From positions 496,001 to 560,000 of the forward strand of contig JASBNA010000023.1 in NCBI GenBank assembly GCA_038087015.1: 64,000 bases of DNA, given 5' to 3'. The notes beneath the pieces are model-generated. The model searched no databases. It was not told the origin of the DNA and was given only the letters and a program-made list of their open reading frames with translations. Every line of letters begins with the position of its first letter. The first letter of the stretch is position 1. This document shows positions 21,033 to 33,100 of this stretch, piece after piece. The DNA comes from Cerrena zonata (taxonomy: Eukaryota; Basidiomycota; Agaricomycetes; Polyporales; Cerrenaceae). A program made the translations under genes and the position numbers.

Positions 21033-21236
21033 ATTTGATTAGTTGAAGCCAAAGAAACATTGGATTTAAGACTTAAGTCTCAAAAAAAAAAGTACAAAAA
21101 GAGCGTCAAAAAATCATAGAAAAACTTCAACAAAAATTCAATTAGCGTATGTTTCCAGTGATCTTTCGTTAATCAGGAGTCCACACTCAATTAGGTCCAG
21201 CTTAGAGATATCAAGTTGATAGGTATTCCGAAGAGT

Positions 21237-24200
21237 ATGTCGTCTTTTCAACTACAGAACTCTGAGGTTTTAGCTCGTCTTAAGCCGTTTGGAATCTCGT
21301 TTGAAAAATCACTAAGTGACTTGATCAAAGGGATTAGGGCACATTCAAAGGACTCACCGGAAAGCTTACTGAATTTCTTAGATTCTGCTATATCCGAGTG
21401 CAAGAATGAACTCAATACCACTGATCTTGAAACTAAAGCAATTGCTGTTTTGAAGTTGGCATATTTGGAAATGTATGGTTTTGATATGTCCTGGTGTAAT
21501 TTTCAAATTTTAGAAGTGATGTCTTCTACTAATTTCCAACAAAAGCGTATTGGGTATTTGGCAGCTATCCAGTCTTTTAAAAATGAACAAGACTTATTGA
21601 TTCTTGCTACCAATCAATTCAAGAAAGATTTGAATTCCCATAATCATGTTGAGGTTGGATTGGCACTCAGTGGGATTGCAACTATAGTGACTCCTAATCT
21701 TTCCAAGGACATAAATGATGATGTTTTGATGAAGCTTAATCATTCAAGTCCATATATTCGAAAAAAGGCCATTTTGGCTATGTATAAGATTTTTTTACAA
21801 TATCCTGAGAGTTTGAGGATCAATTTTAATCGGATAATCGAAAAGCTCGACGATACTGATGTTTCGGTGGTTAGTGCTACCATTAATGTCATTTGTGAAA
21901 TTTCGAAGAAGAATCCTAATATTTTTGTCAGTTACTTACCTAAATTTTTCTCAATCTTGGAAGAAACTGAAAATAATTGGTTGATTATAAGAATACTTAA
22001 ACTTTTCCAAAGCTTATCTAAGGTTGAACCAAGAATGAAGAAGAAAATCTTGCCCATTATCTTAGGGATGATGTTGAAAACTGATGCATCTTCTTTAAAG
22101 TATGAATGTATCAATTGTATAATCAATGGAGCAATGTTATCTTCTGATTCTTCCAAGGATAAGAATATTGCAAAAGAATGCATTGAACAACTTATGAATT
22201 TTTTTGAAACGAGGGATTCTAATTTGAAGTTTGTTGGTTTGCTTGCATTAATTAACATCATCAAATTGTTTCCTTCTCTTATGCATAAAGTTAAAGGGGT
22301 ATCAGTAATAGTAATGGATTGCCTTACTGACACTGACTTGATTATCAAGCGTAAGGCGTTGGAAGTATGTCATTATTTAGTAACCGAAGACAATATTGTC
22401 GATTTGATTAAGAGCTTATTATTACAGTTGATTCCAAAAGAAAATGTCATTATACCAGAATCATTAAAGTTGGAAATATCATCAAAAATTATAGAAATCT
22501 CATCACGCGACAACTATGAGAATGTTCCAAACTTTGAATGGTACATAGCAGTGTTGAAAGACGTGATAAATTTGACTCTATTGCCACTTCCATCAACTGC
22601 TAACACTACCATATCATATAAGACATCAAGTGAAATTGCCTACCAGGATTGGGAACGAATTAGAAACTTTAGCATGTAAAATTCCATCCATAAGATCGGT
22701 CATTATTAATAAAGTGGTTGTTGACTCTTTACAAGATGTTAAATTTTTAGAAAATTGTCCACTATTATTAAAAGTTTTCTATTGGATCATGGGAGAATAT
22801 ATTGACGATTTAAAACCAATAGATGATTCCGATAGCGAGAGTGAAAACGAAGATGATGAGGAAGCCTACAAAAATTCACCAATTGTGTTTTTAGGGAAAA
22901 AGATACAAATTTTCAATGTTCTCGTTAATCATTACGTTGATACCTCGTTAGGTTTAACAAACGACTTAAATTTTGCTATTTCCTATAAATTGATATCACT
23001 TCCACAAACTGATGTTTTAGTTGTATTGATTCAAGCGTTGGTAAAATTATATAGTGGAATAGTAAGTGATTATATAAAACATTACTCTTTGAGTGATGGT
23101 AAGTTACCACATTCTAAAGCTAATGAGTTGAAATTTTATTTATTCAAATTAATAAAGTTTTTAGCTAACTGGGAAAATCATTCTAACTATGAGGTTCAAG
23201 AGCGGGTTTTGTCATGGCTTGAATTTTTGAAACTTGTGTTTGAAGCTTTAACCAGTGGAGATTTGAAGGAAATTGAGGCTTTACAAAAAGAAGAGGTTGA
23301 GTATTATTCAAAATTGAGTAATGATAAAGATGATATTGTTGATGAAGAGAGCGAAGAAGAAAATGTTTCTGAAGAAGAAAGTGACGAAGAAGAAGAGGAT
23401 GACGAGGACGAGGATGCTTACGAAAATTTGGAATCATCCGTCCTCAGAAGAAGAAGAAGACGAAGAAGAAGAAGAAGAAGATCATCAAGAAGTCGCAGAA
23501 AAGATTAGCAAAGACGAAACCGATCCAATTGCAATTGACAATGAAATTTTCAATTCTAAGTTAGATTTAAGTACGGGTAGCGAGCCCGAAAATCCATTTG
23601 CAAATCCTAATGAGCCAGAGGAATTGCCTATTTTATTGACCCACATTCTACCATCCTTTTTCAAGTCCTACCAATTGAACCCTATATCACATGGATCACA
23701 GCGTCGAATTCCAATTCCCGAAGACTTAGATCTTGAAACTGTTATCAATAGTCCACCGGACTTTGCCTTGGAAAATGATGATAATGATAGTGAAGAGCAA
23801 TCGATATTCTCAAGCGACGACGAAAGCAGAGCTGAAGATGAAGGCAATTTGACCAATGGATTATTGAGTGTGTCAGCCAGTGAAGAGGATTTCAGGAAAC
23901 GGGAAAGATTAGAAAGAATGAAAGACGATCCATATTATTTAACATCGGATAATAAGAACGATAAAAAGGCCAAATCGAAAAAATCAAAGAAGTTATTGAG
24001 TATTGTTGATACTGATAATGAGTCCAGCCGTAGTCCAAGAGACGCTGGATCTGAGATTCAGAGTGAACGGAACTCGGTTAAATCTTCTAATGGGAAGAAA
24101 ACAAAATCCAGTGGTAAGACCAAAGCCAGAAAAATGAAAAAGGAAAAGGTTGTTATATTGTCCGAGGAGACTGTTGGCGGACCTGAGCTTATAGAAGAGC

Positions 24201-24563
24201 CTAAAGAGGAATCCAAGAAGAAGAAGAAGAATACGCTTAAGATTGATTCGTCTAATCTTGACAACTTTGATATCAAGTCTGAATCGGTCAGTGTTGAACC
24301 TTCTGCAAAGAATATGAATATGATGTTGATTTGGATGCATTAAGACAACAATTAGTACAGGAAAAGGCTAAGAAGACTAGTAAAAAGAGCAAAAAGAAGG
24401 AAGGAGACGAGAAGCCGAAGAAAAAATCGCCGAAAAAGAAGACAGAAGAGGTCCCAACTGAAGAAGCTCTGACAAGGTCCCAACTGAGGGAAGCTCTGAC
24501 AAGGTGATCAATGTCAAGCCAAAGAAGAAGACAAAGAAAAAGGCGGCCAAAATCTTGGATTAG
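21237..24563 (+). CDS. APL5: AP-3 complex delta subunit Apl5 (four frameshifts)
   Basis: The first ~470 residues are an adaptin HEAT-repeat trunk typical of AP-3 delta. The rest has acidic stretches and a Lys-rich tail ending KKKAAKILD. AP-3 carries cargo from the Golgi directly to the vacuole. Four single-base shifts interrupt the reading: a gain in CCAGG at 22643-22647, a gain in CC at 23438-23439, a loss near 24311-24316 and a loss of G near 24460-24466. At the last site two internal copies of an SSDKVPTEG-like repeat disagree by one base, showing the error directly. The sum is zero: 3327 bp, 1108 residues. Each joint continues sensible sequence. An error-ridden consensus is more likely than a pseudogene, since no stop or missense decay is visible otherwise. 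Confidence 0.9.
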
Positions 24564-24631
24564 AAAACAAAAAGTATATACGTTTATTCTCTATATAAAT
24601 ATATGAAAGAATCATTGTAAACAATCACAGA

Positions 24632-25501
24632 TTAATCTTTTGAAACCAAAGGAGTACCTTCAGAGACGATTTCAACTTCCGAATCATCTTCTTGAACGGG
24701 ATCAGATACTTCGGGAACGAGGTGTGGTTTATTTGAAGGCTGTCCGCTAACTTTGGCATAGCCCAAGGCTTCAATTTTCTCTTTAATTTTATCTCTAATA
24801 TCAATTGAGAATTTAGTCACGTCTTCGTTTGTTTCTAAATTAGCAGTTGATTGAGGAGGCAAAACTTCCACTATGATTTCACCCGAGTTGAAAGTCTTAC
24901 TCTTAGCGTTAAATATATTGGAGTAGTTACTGACTGCCACTGGGATGATTGGAATCTTGGCTTGTTTAGCTAAATGAAAGGCCCCCTTTTTAAACGGTAA
25001 AAGATCTAACTTAGTAGTACCCGATCTAGTACCTTCTGGGAAGATGAATAAAGCACGATCGTTTTTCTTCAAAGAAATCAAGGCTTTATTCAAAGTCTCT
25101 CTTGCCTTTTCACCTTTGGATCTATCCAAGAAGAAAGTTCCTGAACCCAACATGAAAAGACCCAAAATTGGAACGTACTTCAACGCCTTTTTAGCAGTCA
25201 CCGTATAACCAGGTTTGAACACCTTACCTAAAACCAAGATATCAGCAGCGGTTTGATGGTTTGAAATAACAATTGCTGGTTTTTGATATAAGTAATGTTC
25301 ATTTTTAATAGTGACTTTAACCCCCAACAATTTAGAAAACTGGAAATAGAAAACTCTAGCTAAGATATATTGGGCATATTTACTATTTCCGGTAAGTTTT
25401 AAGAAAATCAACGAAATAAGAGCAGTTAACGACGACGTAAACACCAAACACCCAAATATCACCGACTTAAAGTAGAATTTCAAATCGTTCAAGAAGCCCA
25501 T
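24632..25501 (-). CDS. SLC1: 1-acyl-sn-glycerol-3-phosphate acyltransferase
   Basis: 289 residues with an N-terminal membrane segment (about 10-35), the acyltransferase block I NHQTAAD at residues 81-87 (catalytic His82 and Asp87) and block III FPEGTRS at 154-160. The length and the VPILGLFM and FLDRSKG motifs match yeast Slc1. The enzyme makes phosphatidic acid from lysophosphatidic acid in the ER and on lipid droplets. The C-terminus is acidic and Ser-rich. It converges with APL5 (68 bp between stops). Confidence 0.93.
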   Translation of the reverse strand: MGFLNDLKFYFKSVIFGCLVFTSSLTALISLIFLKLTGNSKYAQYILARVFYFQFSKLLGVKVTIKNEHYLYQKPAIVISNHQTAADILVLGKVFKPGYTVTAKKALKYVPILGLFMLGSGTFFLDRSKGEKARETLNKALISLKKNDRALFIFPEGTRSGTTKLDLLPFKKGAFHLAKQAKIPIIPVAVSNYSNIFNAKSKTFNSGEIIVEVLPPQSTANLETNEDVTKFSIDIRDKIKEKIEALGYAKVSGQPSNKPHLVPEVSDPVQEDDSEVEIVSEGTPLVSKD

Positions 25502-25699
25502 CTTAGTCTAACAGTGTTTAAGAAGTATCTGATGAAAAGAAAAAGCCAAAAAAAAAATTTCGAAAAAACCCAAAACCCCAAAAAACCATCTTAGACAAAC
25601 AATAAGCCCAGCACGACCGATACAATGGATATCCCTACAAAGGAGTATATGGCAGGACTACGGAATGGCTAAGATACGTCTTTATTACATTATGTAGAA

Positions 25700-26416
25700 T
25701 TATACACCTTTCAAGCTACTGACTGCAAGGGCCTTTTTGGCAGTGGACGAGGCAGAGGCTGGATTGACCCCAGTGACTAATCTGCCATCGTTGGTGGTAT
25801 AGTCCCCCCACATATCAGGAGGTTGATCATATTGGCCGCCGTTTTTAACGCAGATATCACGAACGGTTTCCAAATGGTCACGTTTCAAGATCCCGTCGAC
25901 GTTCATGGCAACTTCACCTTCGTCGGTGAACCCAGTCACTTTTTTACCTTCAATCAAAGGTCTGCCGGTGGCAGTATCGTACAAGTTATCGAAGATGACT
26001 GGCCCATGGCAAACAGCGGCAACAACACCCTTATTGGACCAGATTTGTTGGGCCAATTTGTGCAAGCCATCGGCTTTGGGGAAATCAAAAACGGTACCAT
26101 GACCCCCGGCAGCGAAGAAGATGGCATAATCAGAGGCATTGACTTCAGAAGCAGCCTTGAGGTTTTTGATGGTGACGTTGAATTCAGAATGGGGATTTTG
26201 GTAAATGGCTAAATCGTCCCCGTTTAAAAAGGCTTCACCCAATGAATGTTCATCGTAACCGAATTTCCCAGTTTCCGAGACAAAATCAACTTCAATTCCT
26301 TGCAGTCTGAAGTATTCAAATGGATGTAATGCTTCGGTTAAAAACAACCCGGTTTTGGCTCCGTCTTCATAGAATTTATCGTTGTAAGAGGTAATGGCAA
26401 TGGCAGCTTTGGACAT
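25700..26416 (-). CDS. GLX3: DJ-1/PfpI family glutathione-independent glyoxalase (Hsp31/Glx3 type)
   Basis: 238 residues. The nucleophile elbow AVCHGP places the catalytic Cys at 136 with His137, and FFAAGGHG at about 100-107 is the oxyanion-side loop. Glu28 (LTEAL) is the conserved acid of this family. Length and motifs match the Hsp31 class, which converts methylglyoxal to D-lactate without glutathione and acts as a stress chaperone in the cytosol. A TATA element (TATATAAG on the minus strand, 26481-26474) lies ~60 bp before the ATG, as for a stress-inducible gene. Confidence 0.88.
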   Translation of the reverse strand: MSKAAIAITSYNDKFYEDGAKTGLFLTEALHPFEYFRLQGIEVDFVSETGKFGYDEHSLGEAFLNGDDLAIYQNPHSEFNVTIKNLKAASEVNASDYAIFFAAGGHGTVFDFPKADGLHKLAQQIWSNKGVVAAVCHGPVIFDNLYDTATGRPLIEGKKVTGFTDEGEVAMNVDGILKRDHLETVRDICVKNGGQYDQPPDMWGDYTTNDGRLVTGVNPASASSTAKKALAVSSLKGV

Positions 26417-27087
26417 GTTTAGAGTTTGGGGAAATAAAGAAAAAGTAGCTATTTCAGTTGACAGATGCGGGTCCTTATATAACCGTTGGAGATGGAATTT
26501 GCGACAAAACTCCCAATCCTTGCCAACATTTGAATTTTACCATGATTACAAGCTGCTATTGCGAACCGTCATACTTCTCACTGTAGTTGCCATTACTGTA
26601 TTACTGTCATTTACCAGTAATGGCAATGGCAGGTTGCAAAGCAAGCAAAGTACTGGATTGTGCTTTTTCTTACGGTATGAGCAATGACAATCACCTGACC
26701 ACTGGATTATGATTTGCTAAGTTGCAACTTTTAGCAACTGATGTACTTGTACTACTCAGATACAAGTTTTAGCTCATCTCAGACGGACGTGGTCGTTTTT
26801 GACTATTACAGTCGTATGCTACTTTCAATGCTACTTTCAATACTACTTTGAATGCTACTTTGAATGCTACTTTGAATACTACTTTGAATACTACTTTCAT
26901 AGCATCGGAAGCTAATACAGCACTCTTGGTATTCTAGCTTTCGACTGAGCATATAGAGTAGATTGTGTATAAGTAGATTGAGCATATTGAGTAGATTAAG
27001 CGGATGGAGTAGATTATATTTCGCATCCAGTACTTAAATGCGCAGTTGAACGAAAATGAAAAATTTTAACAAGTATCTTCAACGAAT
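26417..27087. other. Divergent GLX3/SEC59 intergenic region with short tandem repeats
   Basis: It contains the GLX3 TATA element (26474-26481), the 12-bp repeat array at 26816-26899 and a looser ~11-bp GAGTAGATT repeat at about 26940-27013. A 97-codon + strand ORF (26394-26687) has no domain and overlaps GLX3; I regard it as chance. Confidence 0.5.
26816..26899. repeat. 12-bp tandem repeat, seven copies
   Basis: Seven head-to-tail units of the form AT(G/A)CTACTTT(C/G)A run without gaps, with variation at two positions only. Confidence 0.9.
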
Positions 27088-28887
27088 ATGGCCAGAAAAA
27101 CCCATAGGAAAGAGCAGGCTCAACCCAGGTCGACTGCCCTGGTGTTTGCTGATCCGGAAAGAATCGAAAATGCCAAAGAAGAAGAATTGAAACCCATGAC
27201 AAAGGAAGAAAAAGCCCAATTAGCCAAACAAATTCAATTACAACGAGAACAGGAAACCAAACAGGCATCATTCCCCCTTAATTATGTGTATGGATTCCAA
27301 GATTTTGCCAATGAACATATGACTTTTTGTAAGTTTGTTGAAATGTTAGTTGTTGGATACGTTGCAGAGATTTTTTATTTATACTATTTCACCAAAGACT
27401 GGAAATTAGGACCACCAATTGGATTCAACATTTTGGGAATTATACTAGGTACTATATTTGCTTACAGGAAAGGTCTTAACAAGCATGAAGAGGACCCTGA
27501 CAAATTCAAATCACCCCGAGTTCCTGAATTTAATTTGGTTTACGCCGTTTTCATTCCATTAAGTATCTCGGTATTAACCGATCTGAGATTTTCAATTATA
27601 AATTTATCATTAAACTACTTTGTTGTTGAAAACTTACACCCATTTGCCAAAGTGGCCTCCAGTGTGATGTTTTTCCAAATCTATAATGAAAATGAAGAGT
27701 TTAGTGTTGTGTATTACTTAGCCATAGCCATGGTCCATTATATGATTACGTACGTTATTGAATCGATAAATCAGGGAACTGAGGAAACCGAAACCGAATT
27801 GAGTCAGGAAGTGATTGAACAAGATGATAATATCAACGATAAATTGGTTATAGACGGAACGAAATCAGGAGTCAATGTGACCTTGACCAAGACCGAGATT
27901 CACTTATTAGGAGTGTTTTTAATAAACTTACTACTTAACGAATGCCATGCTTTACCATTTATAATCTTTCAGAAAATGATTATCAGTTTAACTGGAAGCT
28001 TGGTGCTTGTATACCCAGTTTTCAAACTCTACGAAACTAATCATAATAAATTATTGGCTCTTGCGGTTATTGCAATTTTTGCTGCTGGGTTCTATTACGG
28101 TACCAATAAGTTATTATTTGGTTATTTGAAAGAAAATGCAATTGTTTGGTTATACGAATACATCTACCAATCGGAAATGAGAACCAAGATTCTAACTCTG
28201 TGGATTGCTCTCTTGTCGATTGCAATCCCCACTGTTCAATTATCTGGTGATAAACTTAGTTTAAATTCCCGGAGAAAAATATGGCACTACTTATTACTAG
28301 TTTCAATCACTTATCCGCTTTTAGTAGAAACCGACTTTACTCTCATTGCATTATTAGGATCGCTAATCATCTTCATCGTGGTGGAGATTGTTCGTTATAA
28401 CAAGTTCACCATTATCGGGGCCTGGTTATATAACGAATTAAGATTTTTCCAAGATTTCAAAGACTTGAAAGGTCCTTTGAATCTCAGTTATATTTTCTTG
28501 ATCTTGGGAGTCACCTTGCCAATGGTTTATGATTTAGCTATCTTACAAAACGATCAAATCACTTATAGATCGTTCATTGGAATCATTAGTTTAGGTCTTG
28601 GTGATTCAATGGCTTCAGTCATTGGTAAAAACTACGGTACCATTAAATGGAAACACGGTAATAAATCAATCCAGGGAACAATCACTTTCATAATAGTCAG
28701 TATGGTTGGATTCTATTTAATTAATCAAATCTTGTCTAGCAACCAACAAATCCAGAATTGGGAAAATGTCTTTATCAGTTGTCTATTGGGAGGTATCTTA
28801 GAAGGAGTAAGCACCTTGAACGATAACTTCTTAATTCCATGCATAATGGTGATTAGTTTAGAAATTATCAACTTGAAATTCCCATAG
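27088..28887 (+). CDS. SEC59: Dolichol kinase
   Basis: 599 residues with a charged N-terminus and about 12-14 hydrophobic segments. The C-terminal CTP-binding catalytic region contains LGLGDSMASVIGKNYG (Asp506 within it) followed by KWKHGNKSIQGT, the hallmark of dolichol kinase. The enzyme phosphorylates dolichol with CTP in the ER membrane, supplying dolichyl phosphate for N-glycosylation, O-mannosylation and GPI anchors. It thus serves the same secretory pathway as the UGGT and GPI wall protein elsewhere in this window. The frame is intact. Confidence 0.92.
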   Translation: MARKTHRKEQAQPRSTALVFADPERIENAKEEELKPMTKEEKAQLAKQIQLQREQETKQASFPLNYVYGFQDFANEHMTFCKFVEMLVVGYVAEIFYLYYFTKDWKLGPPIGFNILGIILGTIFAYRKGLNKHEEDPDKFKSPRVPEFNLVYAVFIPLSISVLTDLRFSIINLSLNYFVVENLHPFAKVASSVMFFQIYNENEEFSVVYYLAIAMVHYMITYVIESINQGTEETETELSQEVIEQDDNINDKLVIDGTKSGVNVTLTKTEIHLLGVFLINLLLNECHALPFIIFQKMIISLTGSLVLVYPVFKLYETNHNKLLALAVIAIFAAGFYYGTNKLLFGYLKENAIVWLYEYIYQSEMRTKILTLWIALLSIAIPTVQLSGDKLSLNSRRKIWHYLLLVSITYPLLVETDFTLIALLGSLIIFIVVEIVRYNKFTIIGAWLYNELRFFQDFKDLKGPLNLSYIFLILGVTLPMVYDLAILQNDQITYRSFIGIISLGLGDSMASVIGKNYGTIKWKHGNKSIQGTITFIIVSMVGFYLINQILSSNQQIQNWENVFISCLLGGILEGVSTLNDNFLIPCIMVISLEIINLKFP

Positions 28888-30107
28888 TATATAGATATAT
28901 AGTCTGTTATAAGTAATCCGCATAATATAGATATATAGTCTGTTATCAGTAAAAGGCTGCAAACACCCTTTTTGCCAAAACACATCACTAATCACCTACC
29001 CTGGCGATTAGACCAGGTGTCATCGTGTAGGAGCATCTCTACTTTACTTTATTCAGTTACTCAGCTTACTTAACTCATAGTTTATCCATAGTTTATCCAT
29101 AGTTTATCCATGTTTATCCATGGTTTGGTACGGAATTCCTTAAGATCTCATCGTAACTTAAATTGATTGGTCTGGAATTCAGTCCACCAGACTAGTCAAT
29201 CAAGCCAACCACGTCCATCACGCCAATCAAGCCAGCCTATTCAAGTCCCACCATCTACTACTTGCTACTGCCATCTACTACTTACATCTCCCTACTGACT
29301 CCATGTCAATAACTACCTAATCTACCTAATTACTGTTTAATTGAAGTAGGTACTGGTGTAATTTCAAAGTGAGACATTGGGTTTTTACTTTTTTTTAGCA
29401 TTTTTTCCTTCGGCGGTTAAAACTTTACTCTTCTTCTTCTCTTCCTCCTCTTCTTCTTCTTCTTCTTCTTCTTCTTCTTCTCTTGTTAATCAACTTTCTA
29501 TTCAACCATCTACTGGTCTTCAGTTTGTGTGTTTGGGTACAGATCAGGTTCTTGCTGGGTGCTAATAACCATTCTACTTGCCCTTCAGGCGCTTTGCTCG
29601 TTACACACCTTATCATTTTCCTATTATTTACTTGTTTCCTTCCTATTGAATCCCAATAAGGTGAAACAATTCTACTTAGTACAAGTTGAATAAAAAAAAA
29701 ATTGTTGTCTACCGGTTAAACCGCTGCATCAGCTCAGTTGCATCCATTTTTATCAGTCCTCCATTACACCCCATCCCTTTTGCAGCTGTCAAATCACCCT
29801 ATTCATTTCCATTTATCATCCCTTTCCTTTGCCTTCCCATCCTGCTTTAATCGCCGCCCTTGTCTGATTCATTTTCGGTGGTACTTTCCTACAGTTTTCC
29901 TACGGTTTTCCTACGGTTTTCCTCTGTTCTTGTTGGCATAACGGAAGTCCGGAGTCTTGTTTTCGCAGTGGGAACTTTTTTTAACCTTTGTTTTGTTTGT
30001 GTGAGGGTTTTCAGACTATTTTCTTGCACATAAATTTTCCCTCCCTGGCGCCAGTTGATGAAATTTGCCAGTGAGTCCACCCGTACCCCCATCCTGACTA
30101 TTATAAG
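28888..30107. other. Long promoter region of the Zn2Cys6 regulator
   Basis: 1.2 kb without a credible ORF. Visible structure: a ~30-bp direct repeat around 28888-28950 (ATAGATATATAGTCTGTTAT twice), an 11-bp CATAGTTTATC array (29076-29118, four copies), CCATCTACTACTT repeats at ~29266-29290, a pyrimidine run of TTC units at 29430-29482 and T-rich stretches before the ATG. Long, repeat-rich promoters are common for yeast regulatory genes. Confidence 0.5.
29076..29118. repeat. 11-bp tandem repeat, four copies
   Basis: Units CATAGTTTATC at 29076, 29087 and 29098, then a shortened CATGTTTATC at 29109. Confidence 0.85.
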
Positions 30108-33100
30108 ATGTCTGAAGTGCTTCCAATCTCCTGTATATCCTGTCGTCGCAGGAAAATAAAGTGTAATAAGTTGAAACCATGTAATCAATGTCAAAAACGT
30201 CGGATTGTTTGTCAATTTCCTTCGACTTTTAGAAATATCAAAATTGATGAAAATGAATTAGAAGCAAATGAACTCTCAATAAATGAAGATCGTAATAGAA
30301 GTAAAAGCTCGAGCTCGGTTTCAAATAACTCGGGTAGTTCAAGTTCAAATCAAGGTCCAAATAATCCAACTGATATAACTAAATTAAATGAGGAAATTGA
30401 ATTATTAAGAAATGAAAAATTAACTATTTTACAAGATAATTTCAAATTGAATCAAAAAAATCATCAATTATTGACTCAAATTAGTAAATTTGATCGCTCA
30501 ACAAATTTAGAACATTCCAAACCTTCCGATAGTAAAAATGCAAGCCATGATCATTTTCCAATAAGTGGTGAAACTTCTGAAATGGGTGAAAAATATTATG
30601 GCCCGCAATCGTCAAATTTTATGATTGAAACTTTAAAGAAAAAACTGACTAATGATGAATCATTACGTAAAGTTAAATATCTGAAACCAAATGATTTAAT
30701 TAATTTTGGTGATTCAAGTTCAGAAACTAAATATAGTAGTGATATTGATAAATCGAATGATCACGATCAAGATGATGATTCGAATTTAACCCATGATTCA
30801 ATTTCGGGTAATTTAATTGAAAGATCTTTATTGAAAAAACCTTTACCATTTTTATTAAAAATTGACCCAGAATTAAGTAGTGATTCGGATACTTCTTTTG
30901 ATTTATTAAAATTAAATTTTCGAATTATTTATAAAATGGTTGAATTATTTTTCATTAATACTACTTATTATAAAAGTTTTATTAGTAAAGAAACCGTATT
31001 CAATTTTTTAAATAATTATGAATCAATTAAAGATAAAGAATGGGAAAATGATGATGATTTATTATTATTATATATGATTTTATTACTATCAATTCAAAGA
31101 TTAACCCCAAAAGAATTTATTGATATGAATTTAATGAGTAGTTCAAATGACTCAATTAAAAAATTTAAAAAATTTAAAAATCATTTATTAAATAATATCT
31201 TATACCATAATTTTGAAAAATTAAGACATAACTTAATTAATGAATCAATTATTACTATTCAAGCTTATATTTTATGTACTGAATGGTATTTTATTGATCA
31301 ACGTTATGAAGAAAGTTGGTCAATGTTATTTCATACTTGTTCAATTGCCTATTCAATTGGTTTACATGTTATGGGGAAATTTAGAACAACTACTGATAAT
31401 GAACATTCTAAAATTAAATCAGAAAATGATTCAATGATTATTGATGATGATGAATCAAAAAAAATTAAAAATAAAATTGAAAAGTTCGATTATGAACCAA
31501 GTGATGAAGATAATGATATTGCAAGATTTAAAGTTTGGTTTGCTCTTAAAAATATTAGTGGTCAAATTTGTTCAGTTTTAGGACGTCCAAATCCTATCTC
31601 AATTCAAGTAAATTCAATTGTTTTAAAATCAAGTAGTGAATCCAATTTAAGTAAAATTGATTTAAATGCTCATAAAACTCAAGTTTTATTAAAAATTGGT
31701 TTAAGTGAATGTTTGAGGTTATCAAATATGATGTTAATTGAAAACTTCATGATTAATTTCACCATGAATGATTTATTAAATTTAGATTCAAAATTTGAAA
31801 AAGAAATTAATTTACTCGAATGGTTTTTAAGTGATAAATATACTGATGATGATCTAATTGATTCTCATAATAATGATGATCTAAGTAAACTTGATGGTGA
31901 TTCTTCGGGGGGTGATCAATTAAGTTATGACGAAGGTAATTACTTACCTTTAAGAATTGATCGAGTCAATTTAATTATTGATTTAATCACCTTATATATC
32001 AATCGAGCTAAATTATTTGAACCTTTTATCAATCAATTTCAAGAAGCTTCAGATGCTGCACTTATTACTAAATCCTTACTTTATTCAATAATGAAATTCC
32101 TTGATTATATTATTGAATTCATTCAACAATTTTTAGATAATTTTGCCGATAAATACTTGGCTTATGAATATCAAATAATGAGTGAAATCAAATTTGGTAA
32201 ATTGTTTAGAATTTATTATCCATTTTTAAATTCTTTCATTTATCAAGGTATTATTGTCATTTTCACATTTTTAAATTATAAATCCAATGATTTTGTTTAT
32301 TTTTCAGTTCATTCAAATGAATCTTCTAAAACTTCAAGTGATTCGAATATCGATAATCCAAAAAATGTTTCAAATTCGAATACTGCCACCGTTGGTCCTT
32401 CATCAAACCCCACCATTAATTATAATTCTTTTTTACAAAAATTAGAAAATAAATTGAATGCTTTATTACAATTTGATCTGAGGATTTCTAGATTATTAAA
32501 CCAAAGTGTTAGATTATGGTCAACGAATATCGTTTATTTGATTAATAAAAACATCCAAGCAATTAATTTAATATATGAAAAACAAAAAATTGAAAAACAA
32601 AAATTAGATGATGATTTAAATGATTTAAAAAATCAAATTGATCCTCCAATTTCTTCTGCTTCAAATAATGTCCAACCTGATTTGGGTAATGAGCTTTCAG
32701 GCATTCCTTCCACCAATGCAAATAACCCGGTGACAAATATTTCACATCCATCAAATGTTGTTCATTCAAATTCAGTTATTCCTCCTCATACTAATCTTAC
32801 TGATGATGAACCAGGTTTAGATAATTTACTTGGTTTTAATATGAGAGATCCATTTTGGTTAACTAATCCGGATAATTTACCTTATTATTTAAGTAGTCCA
32901 AGTGACGATGGTGATTCAATGCCAAATAAAAAACCAAAAACCGATTCCGATGATACTACTAAACAACAAGCTCAACAATCAAATAAACATTTAACGTTCC
33001 ATCCTCAACCTTTAAATCAAACTGATTCTTCTGGTTTATTTAACTTGGATAATTTAACCCTGGGTAATCAAGTTACTAACTTTGGTAATTTATATCAACA

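Noticed and set aside
22643..24466. Programmed ribosomal frameshifting in APL5
   Set aside because: Four sites with both signs and no shared slippery sequence; an indel-prone consensus is simpler.
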